From Micromonospora coriariae (lineage in GTDB: Bacteria; Actinomycetota; Actinomycetes; Mycobacteriales; Micromonosporaceae), in assembly GCF_900091455.1 (NCBI RefSeq), contig NZ_LT607412.1, positions 372,001 through 436,000 of the forward strand: a stretch of 64,000 bases of DNA. The letters run 5' to 3'. Shown piece by piece: positions 1-8,817 of the stretch (within the stretch, counting starts at the first letter, position 1; every line of letters starts with the position of its first letter). The notes beneath the pieces are model-generated. The model was not told the DNA's origin and did no database searches. It was given only the letters and a program-made list of their open reading frames with translations. The translations under genes and the position numbers were made by a program.

Positions 1-1
1 G

Positions 2-211
2 CACCAGCGCTGCATGGCCCTGATCGCCACGTACGCCGCGGTGCCGAACAACAGCGACCTGCCGTACCGGGCCGGGTCCATCTACTACCCGCCGTCACAG
101 CGGGAGTGGGAGGAGGGTGACCGTGGGGTGCGCTGTTTCCTGTGGAGTGACGACCGCAAACTCACCCGCTCGATGCGCAATGCGGGCCCACAGGGACTAC
201 CCGCGATCTGA
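2..211 (+). CDS. septum formation family protein (C-terminal fragment)
   Basis: This is the last 69 codons of a gene that begins before the window; the frame is open from base 2 to the TGA at 209-211. It aligns closely with the C-terminus of the next gene: both have an HxxC start, a 'YY.P' motif, 'RGV.CFLW' and 'LTRSM..AG..GLP' in the same spacing. The two are therefore tandem paralogues. Proteins of this kind are annotated as 'septum formation family' (PF13845-like) and are usually secreted or lipid-anchored. The exact role is not established. The two cysteines visible here could form a disulfide outside the cell. Confidence 0.7.
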   Translation, partial: HQRCMALIATYAAVPNNSDLPYRAGSIYYPPSQREWEEGDRGVRCFLWSDDRKLTRSMRNAGPQGLPAI

Positions 212-296
212 GCACCGGTGCCGTATGCTGCTGCGCCGTGGCGCTACCGACCGGCTGGGGGCCGGGCGGAGACCACCAGCGGCGGGAGGTCGGGGG

Positions 297-1187
297 ATGC
301 GACGGTGGTTGGCGGCGCTCGCCGTGGGCACGACGGCGGCCCTGGCGCTGACCGGATGCGGCGCGCCCGCCGGAGTCGACCGGAACCTCATCGACGACTG
401 GCCGGCGCCCGTCGCGGCGCAGCAGTTCGTTCCCGCCGCCGAGGTCTGCCACCACGACGCCCAGCAGGTCGGCTATCTGACCGGATACAACCCGGTGGCG
501 TGCACCGAGTCGCACCGGGTGGAGACCATGCACGTCGGCACGCTCACCGGCCCGGGCACGGACCGCGGAACACCCCCGCCGCCCGGCTCGGTCGGCATGC
601 GGACCGCGCAGGCCAGCTGTGACAAGGAGATCAGCAAGGCGGTGGGTGCCGACTGGCGCTCCGGGCGCCTCGGCCTGACCGTCGTGCTGCCGTCCGCGCA
701 GGCCTGGGCCGGTGGCGCCCGTTGGTACCGCTGTGACGTCACCGAGATCGCCAGCATCGACGACACCTCCGTCGGCCTGCGCACCGGCAGCCTGCGGGGC
801 GCGCTGACCGGCGCGGCGCCGCTGGCGTACCGCTGCTTCAACCCCAAGCTGGTCAAGGACGACATCGACGAGATGGTGCCGGTCTCCTGCACCAGCCGGC
901 ACCACGCCGAGTTCGTCGGGATCTGGCAGGCCCCGGACATCAGCTACGCCGAGTTCAACCGCACCACAAAGCGGACCCACCGGGCCTGCCAGACGGTGAC
1001 CGCCAGGTACGCCAAGGTGCCGGACAACTCCCAGCTCGACTTCCGTACCGGAACGATCTACTACCAGCCGTACGAGCAGGAGTGGAAGAACGGCAACCGC
1101 GGCGTGCAGTGCTTCCTGTGGATCAGCGACCGGAACCTGACCCGCTCGATGAAGGGCGCCGGCACCAAGGGCCTCCCGGTCACCTGA
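297..1187 (+). CDS. septum formation family lipoprotein
   Basis: Predicted 296-residue secreted lipoprotein. The ATG at 297 was chosen because a GGGAGGTCGGGGG purine-rich site lies just upstream and the protein then opens with a classic lipoprotein signal: MRRW, a hydrophobic run, and the lipobox LTGC with the acylated Cys near residue 20. The open frame extends upstream to 117, but that part is arginine-rich and lacks a signal. The mature part has two repeats of a Cys-containing unit (each with a 'C..H/HR/HAEFVG'-like segment), as in PF13845 septum-formation proteins. It is a tandem paralogue of the preceding fragment. The function in division is inferred from the family name only. Confidence 0.75.
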   Translation: MRRWLAALAVGTTAALALTGCGAPAGVDRNLIDDWPAPVAAQQFVPAAEVCHHDAQQVGYLTGYNPVACTESHRVETMHVGTLTGPGTDRGTPPPPGSVGMRTAQASCDKEISKAVGADWRSGRLGLTVVLPSAQAWAGGARWYRCDVTEIASIDDTSVGLRTGSLRGALTGAAPLAYRCFNPKLVKDDIDEMVPVSCTSRHHAEFVGIWQAPDISYAEFNRTTKRTHRACQTVTARYAKVPDNSQLDFRTGTIYYQPYEQEWKNGNRGVQCFLWISDRNLTRSMKGAGTKGLPVT

Positions 1188-1200
1188 CCAACGCATTTCT

Positions 1201-1257
1201 GTGAAAGGAAGGGTCCCTTATTAACGCCTGGCGTTAACAAGGGACCCTTCCTTTCAC
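1201..1257. terminator. 57-bp near-perfect palindrome, bidirectional terminator and probable dispersed repeat
   Basis: Outer arms 1201-1219 and 1239-1257 are perfectly complementary over 19 bp. An inner 8-bp stem (1221-1228 with 1230-1237) continues the hairpin almost to the centre. It sits between two convergent genes, so a shared terminator is a natural role. The arm core AAGGAAGGGNCCCTT recurs at 56421-56474, again at a gene 3' end, which points to a repeat family. Confidence 0.75.
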
Positions 1258-1263
1258 TAAAGC

Positions 1264-2700
1264 TCAGCCTCGGCGCAGGACGGCCAGGAACATCGCGTCG
1301 GTGCCGTGCCGGTGCGGCCAGAGCTGCACGGTGGGGCCGTCCCCCAGACCCGGCATCCCGGCCGGCAGCAGCGGCCGGGCGTCCACGAAGTCGACCGGCA
1401 CCCCGCTGCGGCGAGCCGCCTCGGTCACCGTCACGTGGGTCTCCACGGTGTGCGGCGAGCAGGTGACGTAGGCGACCAGCCCACCCGGACGGACCGCGCG
1501 CAGCGCCGCACCGAGCAGCTCCCGTTGCAGCCGGGTCAGCGGCGGCAGGTCCGAGGGCTGCCGACGCCAGCGCGACTCCGGCCGGCGGCGCAGCGACCCC
1601 AGCCCGGTGCACGGGGCGTCCACCAGCACCCGGTCGAAGTGCCCCTCCGGCAGCTTCGGGTCCGCACCGACCTCACGGCCGTCCATCGCCAGGACCGTCA
1701 CCGGCAGACCCCGGGTCGCCTGGGAGACCAGCCGCGCCCGGTGCTCGGCCACCTCCACCGCGGTCACCCGGGCGCCACGCTGCGCGGCCAGCGCGCCGAG
1801 CAGCCCGGCCTTGCCGCCCGGACCGGCACACAGGTCCAGCCAGCGTCCGTCCGGGCCGTCCAGCGGCGCGTCGGCGAGCGCGCCGGCCACCAGCTGGGAG
1901 CCCTCGTCCTGGACATGGGCCCGGCCGTCGACCACCGCCGGCACGTCGCCGGGCGCGCCACCGGGCAGGTAGACGGCGTACGGCGAGAACGCGCCGGGCG
2001 CCCCGCCGACCTGGTCGGCCAGCTCCACCGGGTCGATGAGGCCGGGCCGGGCGCACAGGTGCACCGGCGGGCGCTCATTGTCCTCGATCAGCAGTCGGGC
2101 CGTCTCGCCCAGATCGCCGCCGAGCGCCTCGGAGAACGCCCGCACGATCCACTGCGGATGGCTGTACGCCAGCGCCAGGTGCCCGACCGGGTCGGTCTCC
2201 ATCGGCGGGGCGAGCTTCGCCACCCAGCCGTCCACATCGAGGGTGGACACCTCGCGCAGCACCGCGTTGGCGAACCCGGTGGCGCCCGGCGCGACCGCGC
2301 GGACCAGGTCCACGGTCGACGAGACCGCGGCGTGCGGGGGCACCCGGGTGTGCAGCAGCTGGTACGCCCCGAGGCGCAGCGCGTCGCGTACCGGCGGGTC
2401 GATCCGGGCCACGTCCCGGCCGGCCGCGTCGGTCAGGATCGCGTCCAGGGTGCCCAGGTGGCGCAGGGTGCCGTAGGTCAGCTCGGTGGCGAAGGCCGCG
2501 TCCCGGCCGTACAGCCCCTCCTCGCGCAGGATGGTGGGCAGCACCAGGTTGGCGAACGCGTCGTCGCGGTGCACCGCGGCGACCGCCTCGTACGCCGCGC
2601 GCCGCGGGCGGTCCAGCGGCGGCCGGACCGGCCGGCGGTCCCCGCCGCGCCCGGCCGACGGGCCGCCACGCGTCGGGCGCGTTCCCTCCGGGGCGGTCAC
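1264..2700 (-). CDS. rsmB: 16S rRNA (cytosine(967)-C(5))-methyltransferase RsmB
   Basis: Methylates C967 of 16S rRNA from SAM. The 478-residue protein has the usual two parts: an N-terminal NusB-like RNA-binding domain (about residues 35-170) and a Rossmann methyltransferase domain with SAM motif '[11 protein letters not shown]'. Both family cysteines are present: Cys364 in PCTG and the catalytic Cys414 in TCS. The first about 30 residues are a disordered R/G-rich extension. The start is a GTG overlapping the fmt stop (GTGA, 2697-2700), indicating translational coupling in a def-fmt-rsmB operon. The gene ends just inside the palindromic terminator shared with the convergent lipoprotein gene. 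Confidence 0.93.
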   Translation of the reverse strand: MTAPEGTRPTRGGPSAGRGGDRRPVRPPLDRPRRAAYEAVAAVHRDDAFANLVLPTILREEGLYGRDAAFATELTYGTLRHLGTLDAILTDAAGRDVARIDPPVRDALRLGAYQLLHTRVPPHAAVSSTVDLVRAVAPGATGFANAVLREVSTLDVDGWVAKLAPPMETDPVGHLALAYSHPQWIVRAFSEALGGDLGETARLLIEDNERPPVHLCARPGLIDPVELADQVGGAPGAFSPYAVYLPGGAPGDVPAVVDGRAHVQDEGSQLVAGALADAPLDGPDGRWLDLCAGPGGKAGLLGALAAQRGARVTAVEVAEHRARLVSQATRGLPVTVLAMDGREVGADPKLPEGHFDRVLVDAPCTGLGSLRRRPESRWRRQPSDLPPLTRLQRELLGAALRAVRPGGLVAYVTCSPHTVETHVTVTEAARRSGVPVDFVDARPLLPAGMPGLGDGPTVQLWPHRHGTDAMFLAVLRRG

Positions 2701-3623
2701 GCGAACTCCTCGCCGGTGCTGACCCGGACGCCACGCGCCCAGTCGGTCGCCGGCATGGCCCGCTTGCCGGCGGCCCGGACCTCGCCCAGTCGCACCGGCA
2801 CGGTGGCCGTGCCGGCCAGCACCCGGGCCTTCTCCACCAGCAGCTCCCCCGGCTTCAGGTCGGGGCCGTCGGCCGCCGCCACCACCGGGCCGAGCTTCAC
2901 CCGCTCGCCCCGGAAGGTCGTCCAGGCGCCCGGGGCCGGGGTGCAGGCCCGGATCCGCCGGTCCACAGCGAAGGCCGGGTCGGTCCAGCGCACCCGGGCG
3001 TCCTCCACTGTCAGTTTCGGTGCCAGCGACACGCCGCCGGCCGGCTGCGGCTCGGCACGGGCGGCGCCGTCGGCGATCGCGTCGAGCACCGCCACCAGCA
3101 GCCCGGCGCCCGACACGGCGAGGCGCTCCAGCAGGTCACCGGAGGTGTCGCCGGGGTGGATCTCGTCGGTCAGGGTGCCGAAGACCGGACCGGTGTCCAG
3201 GCCCTGCTCCAGCTGGAAGACGCTGGCCCCGGTCAACTCGTCGCCGTGCAGCACCGCGTGCTGCACGGGAGCGGCGCCGCGCCAGGCGGGAAGCAGCGAG
3301 AAGTGCAGGTTGATCCAGCCGTACCTGGGGATCTCCAGCGCGGCCGGCGGCACCAGCGCGCCGTAGGCGACCACCGGCACGCAGTCCGGGGCGAGCTCGC
3401 GCAGCCGGTCCAGGAACTCCGGGTCACGGGGGCGGGCGGGGGTGAGCACCTCGACGCCGTGCTCGTCGGCCCACTCGCCGACCGGGGAGCGGGACAGGCC
3501 GCGCCCGCGTCCGGCGGGCGCGTCCGGCCGGGTGACCACCGCGACCAGCTCGTGCCGGGAGGCGGCGACGGCTGCCAGGGCGGGGACCGCGACGGCCGGC
3601 GTACCGGCGAAGATCACACGCAT
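2697..3623 (-). CDS. fmt: methionyl-tRNA formyltransferase
   Basis: Transfers a formyl group from 10-formyl-THF to initiator Met-tRNA. The 308-residue protein begins MRVIFAGTP, a hallmark N-terminus. It carries the N10-formyl-THF hydrolase-like fold with the '[15 protein letters not shown]' catalytic segment (Asn, His) and the '[16 protein letters not shown]'-type segment, followed by the C-terminal tRNA-binding barrel. The ATG at 3623 was chosen for its canonical N-terminus. A GTG nine bases upstream (3632) overlaps the def stop as GTGA, like many junctions here, and is a credible alternative. The gene is cotranscribed with def and rsmB. Confidence 0.95.
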   Translation of the reverse strand: MRVIFAGTPAVAVPALAAVAASRHELVAVVTRPDAPAGRGRGLSRSPVGEWADEHGVEVLTPARPRDPEFLDRLRELAPDCVPVVAYGALVPPAALEIPRYGWINLHFSLLPAWRGAAPVQHAVLHGDELTGASVFQLEQGLDTGPVFGTLTDEIHPGDTSGDLLERLAVSGAGLLVAVLDAIADGAARAEPQPAGGVSLAPKLTVEDARVRWTDPAFAVDRRIRACTPAPGAWTTFRGERVKLGPVVAAADGPDLKPGELLVEKARVLAGTATVPVRLGEVRAAGKRAMPATDWARGVRVSTGEEFA

Positions 3624-3628
3624 CCGGG

Positions 3629-4189
3629 TCACCGACCCAGACCGAAGGGGCTGCCCGCGGCGTGCGGGTTGACCTTGACCACCGGCGGGGCCGACGGGTC
3701 GTACCACTCGGCCTGGCGGATCGCCTTCATCGCCTCCTTGCGACCGGCGGCGTCGAGCCGGTCCAGGAAGAGCACGCCGTCGAGGTGGTCGGTCTCGTGC
3801 TGCACGCAGCGCGCCATCAGCCCGGTGCCGACGATCTGCAGCGGGTCGCCGTAGCCGTTGAAGCCCTTGGCGATGACGTTCTGCCGGCGCTTGGTGTCGA
3901 AGTACAGCCCGGGAATGGACAGGCAGCCCTCCGGGCCGTCCTGCTCCTCCTCGTCGGGGAACTCGAGCACCGGATTGACCAGGTGCCCCAACACGTCGTC
4001 GACGTCGAAGGCGAACACCCGCAGGCCCACACCGAGCTGCGGCGCGGCCAGGCCGGCGCCACTCTGCTCCCGCATCGTGTCGGTCAGATCGGCGATGAGC
4101 CTACGCAGTTCGACGTCGAAGTCGACGACCGGATCGGCCGGCGTGCGCAGCACCGGATCCCCAAACAGACGGATGGGCTGGACGGTCAC
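3629..4189 (-). CDS. def: peptide deformylase
   Basis: Metalloenzyme that removes the N-formyl group from nascent proteins, reversing the action of fmt next door. All three family motifs are present: [18 protein letters not shown] (metal Cys) and QHETDHLDG (two metal His and catalytic Glu). The preferred start is the GTG at 4189, giving 186 residues starting [15 protein letters not shown], because AAGGAG lies nine bases upstream. The in-frame ATG at 4207 has no visible ribosome site and the SD itself would fall inside that longer version. It is the first gene of def-fmt-rsmB. Confidence 0.94.
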   Translation of the reverse strand: MTVQPIRLFGDPVLRTPADPVVDFDVELRRLIADLTDTMREQSGAGLAAPQLGVGLRVFAFDVDDVLGHLVNPVLEFPDEEEQDGPEGCLSIPGLYFDTKRRQNVIAKGFNGYGDPLQIVGTGLMARCVQHETDHLDGVLFLDRLDAAGRKEAMKAIRQAEWYDPSAPPVVKVNPHAAGSPFGLGR

Positions 4190-4235
4190 GCGGGACGGCT
4201 CCTTCATGGGGTGGGACGAGCGGTGCCGTACCAGT

Positions 4236-5504
4236 CTACGGAGTGCCCGGGTGGGCGCCGGCCGGCGTACCTCGATCGGCCACCGCGGGTGTGCCCAGCG
4301 TCACCGGCAGGCTCTGGTACCCGCGCAGGGTCAGCCGGGTGCGGTGTCGGGGCGCCCCCGCCAGGGCCAGATCGGGCAGCCGGCGCAGCAGCATCGGGAA
4401 GGCCAACTGCGCCTCCAACCGGGCCAGCCCGGCGCCGAGACAGTAGTGCGGGCCGGCGCCGAAGGAGAGCGGGTGCGCCTGGTCGCGGGTCGGGTCGAAG
4501 CGCTGCGGGTCGGGGAACCGGCGCGGGTCGCGGTTGGCAGCCCCGAGCAGCAGCAGCGCCGTGCTGCCGGCCGGCAGGTCCAACCCGCCGCAGCGCACCG
4601 GCGCGGTGCTGGTCCGGGTGGTCAACTGCACAGGCGAGTCGTAGCGAAGCAGCTCCTCGACGTACGCCGGGGCGAGCCCGGGGTCGGCGCGCAGCTCGGC
4701 GGCGGCCTCCGGGTGCCGCAGCAGCACCACCAGCCCGTTGCCGAGCAGGTTGGTGGTGGTCTCGAAGCCGGCGACCAGCAGCACCACCAGGTTGGCCAGC
4801 AGCTCGTCGCCGGTGAGCCGGTCGCCGTCGGTGTCGTGCACCTGGACCAGCGCGGTGGTCAGGTCGTCGGCCGGCGTGCGGCGGCGGGCGGCGACCAGCT
4901 CAGCGAAGTACGCGCGCAGCTCGGCGGCGCCGGCGTCGGCGACGGCCAGCTCCTCGGCGGTGATCTCCGGCTCCAGCACCCCGGTCAGGTCGCCGGCCCA
5001 GCGGCGGAACAGCGGCCGGTCGGTGGCCGGCACGCCGAGCAGCGCGCAGATCACGCCCACCGGCAGCGGGTACGCGAAGTCGGCCAGCACGTCGACGGGC
5101 GCGCCGTCCGCGGCACGGTCCAGCATGTCGTCGAGCAGGGCCTCGGCCTGGGCACGCACCACGTCGCGCATCCCGGCGATCCGGCGCGGGCTGAACGCGC
5201 CCGCGGCGAGCCGGCGCATCCGGCTGTGGTCCGGCGGGTTGGTCCGCAGCATGGACCGGGCGATCGACGAGATCGCCGGGCTCTCGCGCCAGTTCGGCCA
5301 GACCTGGTCCCGCAGCGCGTCGTCCAGCACCCCGAGCCGGGGATCGCGCAGCAGCTCGTCGACCTCCGGATAGCCGGTCACCACGTACAGGCCGGGCAGG
5401 GCCTGCACCACCGGCCCGTGCGCCCGCAGCCGCTCGTACGTCGGATACGGGTCGACCCGCCCCTGCGGCGACATGAGCAGTGTGAGCGCCTCGGCAGCCT
5501 CCAT
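4236..5504 (-). CDS. cytochrome P450
   Basis: Soluble bacterial class I P450 of about 422 residues; the substrate is unknown. Visible motifs are the I-helix oxygen-activation segment 'LVAGFETTTNLLGN', the K-helix ExxR in 'EELLRY', and the heme loop FGAGPHYCLGAGLAR with the axial Cys near residue 355. The ATG at 5504 gives a normal P450 N-terminus (MEAAEALTLL...). The frame stays open upstream to 5591, but that part is an Arg-rich stretch. No ferredoxin, ferredoxin reductase or biosynthetic partners are adjacent. It lies 46 bases upstream of def on the same strand, so it may be cotranscribed with def-fmt-rsmB. It interrupts the otherwise housekeeping run between priA and def. Confidence 0.92.
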   Translation of the reverse strand: MEAAEALTLLMSPQGRVDPYPTYERLRAHGPVVQALPGLYVVTGYPEVDELLRDPRLGVLDDALRDQVWPNWRESPAISSIARSMLRTNPPDHSRMRRLAAGAFSPRRIAGMRDVVRAQAEALLDDMLDRAADGAPVDVLADFAYPLPVGVICALLGVPATDRPLFRRWAGDLTGVLEPEITAEELAVADAGAAELRAYFAELVAARRRTPADDLTTALVQVHDTDGDRLTGDELLANLVVLLVAGFETTTNLLGNGLVVLLRHPEAAAELRADPGLAPAYVEELLRYDSPVQLTTRTSTAPVRCGGLDLPAGSTALLLLGAANRDPRRFPDPQRFDPTRDQAHPLSFGAGPHYCLGAGLARLEAQLAFPMLLRRLPDLALAGAPRHRTRLTLRGYQSLPVTLGTPAVADRGTPAGAHPGTP

Positions 5505-5614
5505 GGCCGGCCTCCCCGTCGATGCGTCGGAGGCTCCATCATGCCCACGCCGCCGTCGCCTGGCACCCCCTCGCAACGGGAAACCGCCCACGCCGGGCGA
5601 GGGTGACCGCGGGG

Positions 5615-6598
5615 TCAGGCGCTGGCGCCCGGGTCCCCCGCGAGGACCGCGTCGCCGCCGAGCAGCGCGGGCTCCGGCAGCGGCAGCTGGATCTTGTGGG
5701 CGGCCTCCCAGTCGTAGACCAGGCCGGGACGCACCTGCGCGCGGAAGTAGTCGATAGCGCTCATTCCGCCGACCACCGGCTCGTCGACCTCCGCTACGAG
5801 CTGGGCGGGGACCAGGGAGAAGCCGTTCTGCAGGGCGGCGCTCAGGCGGCGGTGGCCGTCGACGACGAAGAAGTACTCACCGGTGAACCCGATCTTCAAC
5901 GGCTCCAGCGCCTCGTCGCCGGCCTCGGCCACGTCGCCGACGAACTCGGAGTCCCACAGCCCGCGCAGGGTGGCGATGTCCTCGGTCGGGTAGACCCGGG
6001 CCGGGTCCAGCAGCAGCAGCGGCGGGTCGTCGCGCAGCACCTCACCGCCGAGCGTCCCCTCGTACACGGCGATGATGTGCTCGACCACCTCGGACGCGGG
6101 CGCACGGGTGGTGTCGCAGATCAGGTCATAGTTACGCAGCCGGGCCTTGTCCACCCCGTACCGGATGATGAACCGGTTGCGCTCGCTCTCGCTGCGCTCG
6201 CGCAGCTTGGCCTTGGCCTCCTCCAGCGTGGCGTAGCTCTCCGCCGGCCCGGAGGGCCGCGCCAACACCCGGCGGGCTGCCTCACCGGGCTCGGTGATCA
6301 TGTGCACCTTGAGCGCGTCGGTGAAGAAGTGCCACGCCAGCCGGGAGTCCATGATGAGGCGCTCGCCGGAGGCGGCGATGTCCCGCTGGAGCTGGTCGAC
6401 GTAGCCGTCGACGGCCTGGTCGAGCTCGGCGTGCAGGTTGAGCTGCAGCGCGGTCATCTGTCGCTGCTGCGCCATCTCCCGGTAGAGGTCACCCACGCTC
6501 ACCCGGCGCATGCCGAGCCGCTTGGCGATCTCCACCGACACGGTGCTCTTGCCGCTGCCGAGGTCGCCGTTGAAGACGATCGAGTGTCGAACGGTCAC
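5615..6598 (-). CDS. P-loop kinase fused to a ParB-like domain
   Basis: A 327-residue protein whose exact function I do not recognise. The N-terminal 185 residues look like a cytidylate kinase-type P-loop NTPase: Walker A 'GDLGSGKST' at residues 11-19, then 'RRVSVGDLYREMA' (like the NMP site of CMP kinases) and 'RPSGPAESYATLEEAKAKL' (lid-like region). The C-terminal part (about 190-275) resembles a ParB/sulfiredoxin-like domain, with 'YFFVVDGHRRLSAALQNG' matching the D/E-G-x-R-R core and a preceding 'LRGLWDSE' segment. The GTG at 6598 is preferred because AGGGGTGG lies seven bases upstream; a GTG at 6619 is in frame. ParB-like domains bind CTP or act as nucleases or kinases, so a nucleotide-linked role is plausible but unproven. 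Confidence 0.7.
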   Translation of the reverse strand: MTVRHSIVFNGDLGSGKSTVSVEIAKRLGMRRVSVGDLYREMAQQRQMTALQLNLHAELDQAVDGYVDQLQRDIAASGERLIMDSRLAWHFFTDALKVHMITEPGEAARRVLARPSGPAESYATLEEAKAKLRERSESERNRFIIRYGVDKARLRNYDLICDTTRAPASEVVEHIIAVYEGTLGGEVLRDDPPLLLLDPARVYPTEDIATLRGLWDSEFVGDVAEAGDEALEPLKIGFTGEYFFVVDGHRRLSAALQNGFSLVPAQLVAEVDEPVVGGMSAIDYFRAQVRPGLVYDWEAAHKIQLPLPEPALLGGDAVLAGDPGASA

Positions 6599-6843
6599 GA
6601 CTGGTCCACCCCTGATCACCGGCTGTTTGAGATCATCGACATCGCGTCCGACCGACGCGTTCCCGCCATCGTCGCTGCCACCCTGCGAAGGCTACAGCTC
6701 GGCGCGTCTGGCGCCGCGCCGCGACCTGGAGCCGTCGTCCGCCCGAGCATGACGGGCGATGCTACCACCCGGGCACCAGCGCTTTACCGGACGCGGTGTG
6801 CGGGTGCACCGCCCCCGACCAGGTCCGCAGCCGCCGTCGGGGG

Positions 6844-8817
6844 TCAGAACAGGCTCAGCGGATCGACCTGGAGGCGGACCGGGTCGGCGGCCTTGCGGGC
6901 CGCGCGCGCCCCCGCCGCCGAGTGCAGCGCCTCGGCCAGCGCGCCGGCCCGGGCCCGGGGCACCCGCACCAGCATCCGCTCGCGGCCCTCCTCGGCCGGC
7001 ACCGGCCCGAGCACCTCGGCGTCGTCGGGCAGCCGGGCCGCGGCGAGCAGATCGGCCACCGCCTCGGCCGGGCCGGTGACGCTGGCCATCCGCACCGCGG
7101 GCGGAAAGCCCAGCTCACGGCGCTCGGCCAGTTCCCGGGCGGCGAACCAGCCGGCGTCCCAGCGCAGCAGCGCCTGCACCGGGGCGAGCGCGCCGTCGGC
7201 GACCACCACCACCCGGCCCGCCGGGGCCGGGCGGGCCAGCGCCGCCGCCGCCAACCAGCGGCGCAGCGCCTCCTCGCCGGCGCGCAGGTCGGCCCGGGTC
7301 AGCAGGGCCCACGAGTCGAGCAGCAGCACGGCGCCGTAGCCGCCCTCGGCGACCGGCTCGGCGCCGGGCGTGGCAACCACCAGGGCCGCGCCGCCGGGCA
7401 CGTCGCGCAGCACCTCCTCCCGCCCGGAGGTGCGCACCGGCACGCCCGGGAACGCCCGGCCCAGCTCCTCGGCGGTACGCCGGGCGCCGGTCACCGCGGC
7501 CCGCAGCCGCCGGCCACCGCACTCCGGGCAGGCGTACGCGGCGGCCACCCGGGCGCACCAACGGCAGGCCGGGGTGCCGCCGGCCGACGGCAGAGCGAGC
7601 GGGCCGGCGCAGTGCGCGCAGCGGGCCGGGGTGCGGCAGTCCGCGCAGGCGATCGAGGGCAGGTAGCCGCGCCGGGGCACCTGCACCAGCACCGGCAGGT
7701 CCGCGCGGAGGGCATCGCGGGCGGCCGTCCAGGCCAGGCTGGGCAGCCGGGCGGTGGCCGCCCCGGGGTCGCGGGCCAGCTGCGGGTCGTCGCCGGTCGG
7801 CGCGATGGCCGGGATACGGGCCCGCACGGTCGCCCGGTCGGCGACCACCTCCCGGGCCCAGCCGGTCTCCACCAGCAGCTGCGCCTCGGCGGTGCGGGCG
7901 TACCCGCCGACCAGCGCGCCGGCGTCGGCGAGCTGGGCGCGGGTGAGCAGCACGTCCCGGGCGTGCGGATAGGGGGCCCGGGGTTCGGCGTGCAGGTCGT
8001 CGCCGTCGTCCCAGACGGCGACCAGGCCGAGCCGGTCCACCGGGGCGAACATCGCCGCCCGGGTGCCGATCACCACCGGCACCTCCCCGCGCCGGGCGGC
8101 GAGGAACGCGCGGTAGCGCCGGGCCGGACCGAGCGCGGCGGAGAGGGTGACGTGCCGTCCCGCGCCGAGCACGCCGGTGAGCGCGGCGTCCAGTCGGTCG
8201 AGGTCGCGGGCGTCGGCCACCACGACCACCGCTCCGCGGCCCCCGGCGACGGTGGCGGCGACCGCGTCGGCGTACCGGGCGGCCCAGTCCTCGCCGGGCA
8301 GCGCCGACCAGACGGCCCGGGGCGCCCGGCCGTCGGTGAGCGCGCGCAGGAGGGCCGGACCGGTCGGGTAGTCGTGCCACCCGCGCGGGTCGACCGCCTC
8401 GGTGGGGGGCGCCGGGGCGGGCTGGTCGTCGCGGGGCTCCTTCTCGACCCGGGCGTGCCGGGGTGGCACGGCGAGCCGGAGCACGTCGGCGAGGCTGCCC
8501 GCGTACCGGTCGGCGACCGCACGGGCCAAGCGGGCGACCTCGGGCGCCAGCACCGGCTCCGGCGAGACCACCTTCTCCAGGTAGGCGAGCCGGCCGGTGT
8601 GCCCGGAGTCGTCGGCGCGCGACAGCAGCCAGCCGTCGACGAGTTGCCCCGCGAAGCGCACCTTCACCCGGGTGCCGGGCACCGCGACGGCGTCCAGGTC
8701 GGCCGGCACCAGGTAGTCGAACGGCCGGTCCAGGTGCGCCAGCGGGACATCCACGCAGACGCGCGCGACCGGCGACCCATCCGCGGGTCGCCGGTCGCTG
8801 CGCCTGGTGGCGGTCAG
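6844..8817 (-). CDS. priA: primosomal protein N' (PriA), degenerate helicase
   Basis: Replication-restart protein of the PriA family, about 657 residues. The N-terminal DNA-binding domain ('[17 protein letters not shown]', '[18 protein letters not shown]') is well kept. So are '[12 protein letters not shown]' and the Cys-rich zinc region (CADC, CAHC, CRWC, CPEC). The Walker A sequence expected after '[12 protein letters not shown]' is replaced by '[12 protein letters not shown]', and the DEEH box by 'WDDGDDLH', so ATPase activity is unlikely; this is typical of actinobacterial PriA. Start choice is hard: no in-frame ATG exists near the domain start. A CTG at 8817 overlaps the metK stop (CTGA) and is used here; GTG at 8754 is the next candidate but trims the domain. 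Confidence 0.85.
   Translation of the reverse strand: MTATRRSDRRPADGSPVARVCVDVPLAHLDRPFDYLVPADLDAVAVPGTRVKVRFAGQLVDGWLLSRADDSGHTGRLAYLEKVVSPEPVLAPEVARLARAVADRYAGSLADVLRLAVPPRHARVEKEPRDDQPAPAPPTEAVDPRGWHDYPTGPALLRALTDGRAPRAVWSALPGEDWAARYADAVAATVAGGRGAVVVVADARDLDRLDAALTGVLGAGRHVTLSAALGPARRYRAFLAARRGEVPVVIGTRAAMFAPVDRLGLVAVWDDGDDLHAEPRAPYPHARDVLLTRAQLADAGALVGGYARTAEAQLLVETGWAREVVADRATVRARIPAIAPTGDDPQLARDPGAATARLPSLAWTAARDALRADLPVLVQVPRRGYLPSIACADCRTPARCAHCAGPLALPSAGGTPACRWCARVAAAYACPECGGRRLRAAVTGARRTAEELGRAFPGVPVRTSGREEVLRDVPGGAALVVATPGAEPVAEGGYGAVLLLDSWALLTRADLRAGEEALRRWLAAAALARPAPAGRVVVVADGALAPVQALLRWDAGWFAARELAERRELGFPPAVRMASVTGPAEAVADLLAAARLPDDAEVLGPVPAEEGRERMLVRVPRARAGALAEALHSAAGARAARKAADPVRLQVDPLSLF

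Noticed and set aside
1306..3366. Long plus-strand open frame opposite rsmB and fmt
   Set aside because: Antisense shadow typical of very GC-rich DNA; Arg/Gly/Pro-rich, no ribosome site or family motif.
4236..6598. Secondary-metabolite cluster around the P450
   Set aside because: No scaffold synthase, tailoring partner or transporter adjacent; neighbours are housekeeping genes.
8778..8780. ATG as priA start
   Set aside because: It is out of frame with the PriA domain.
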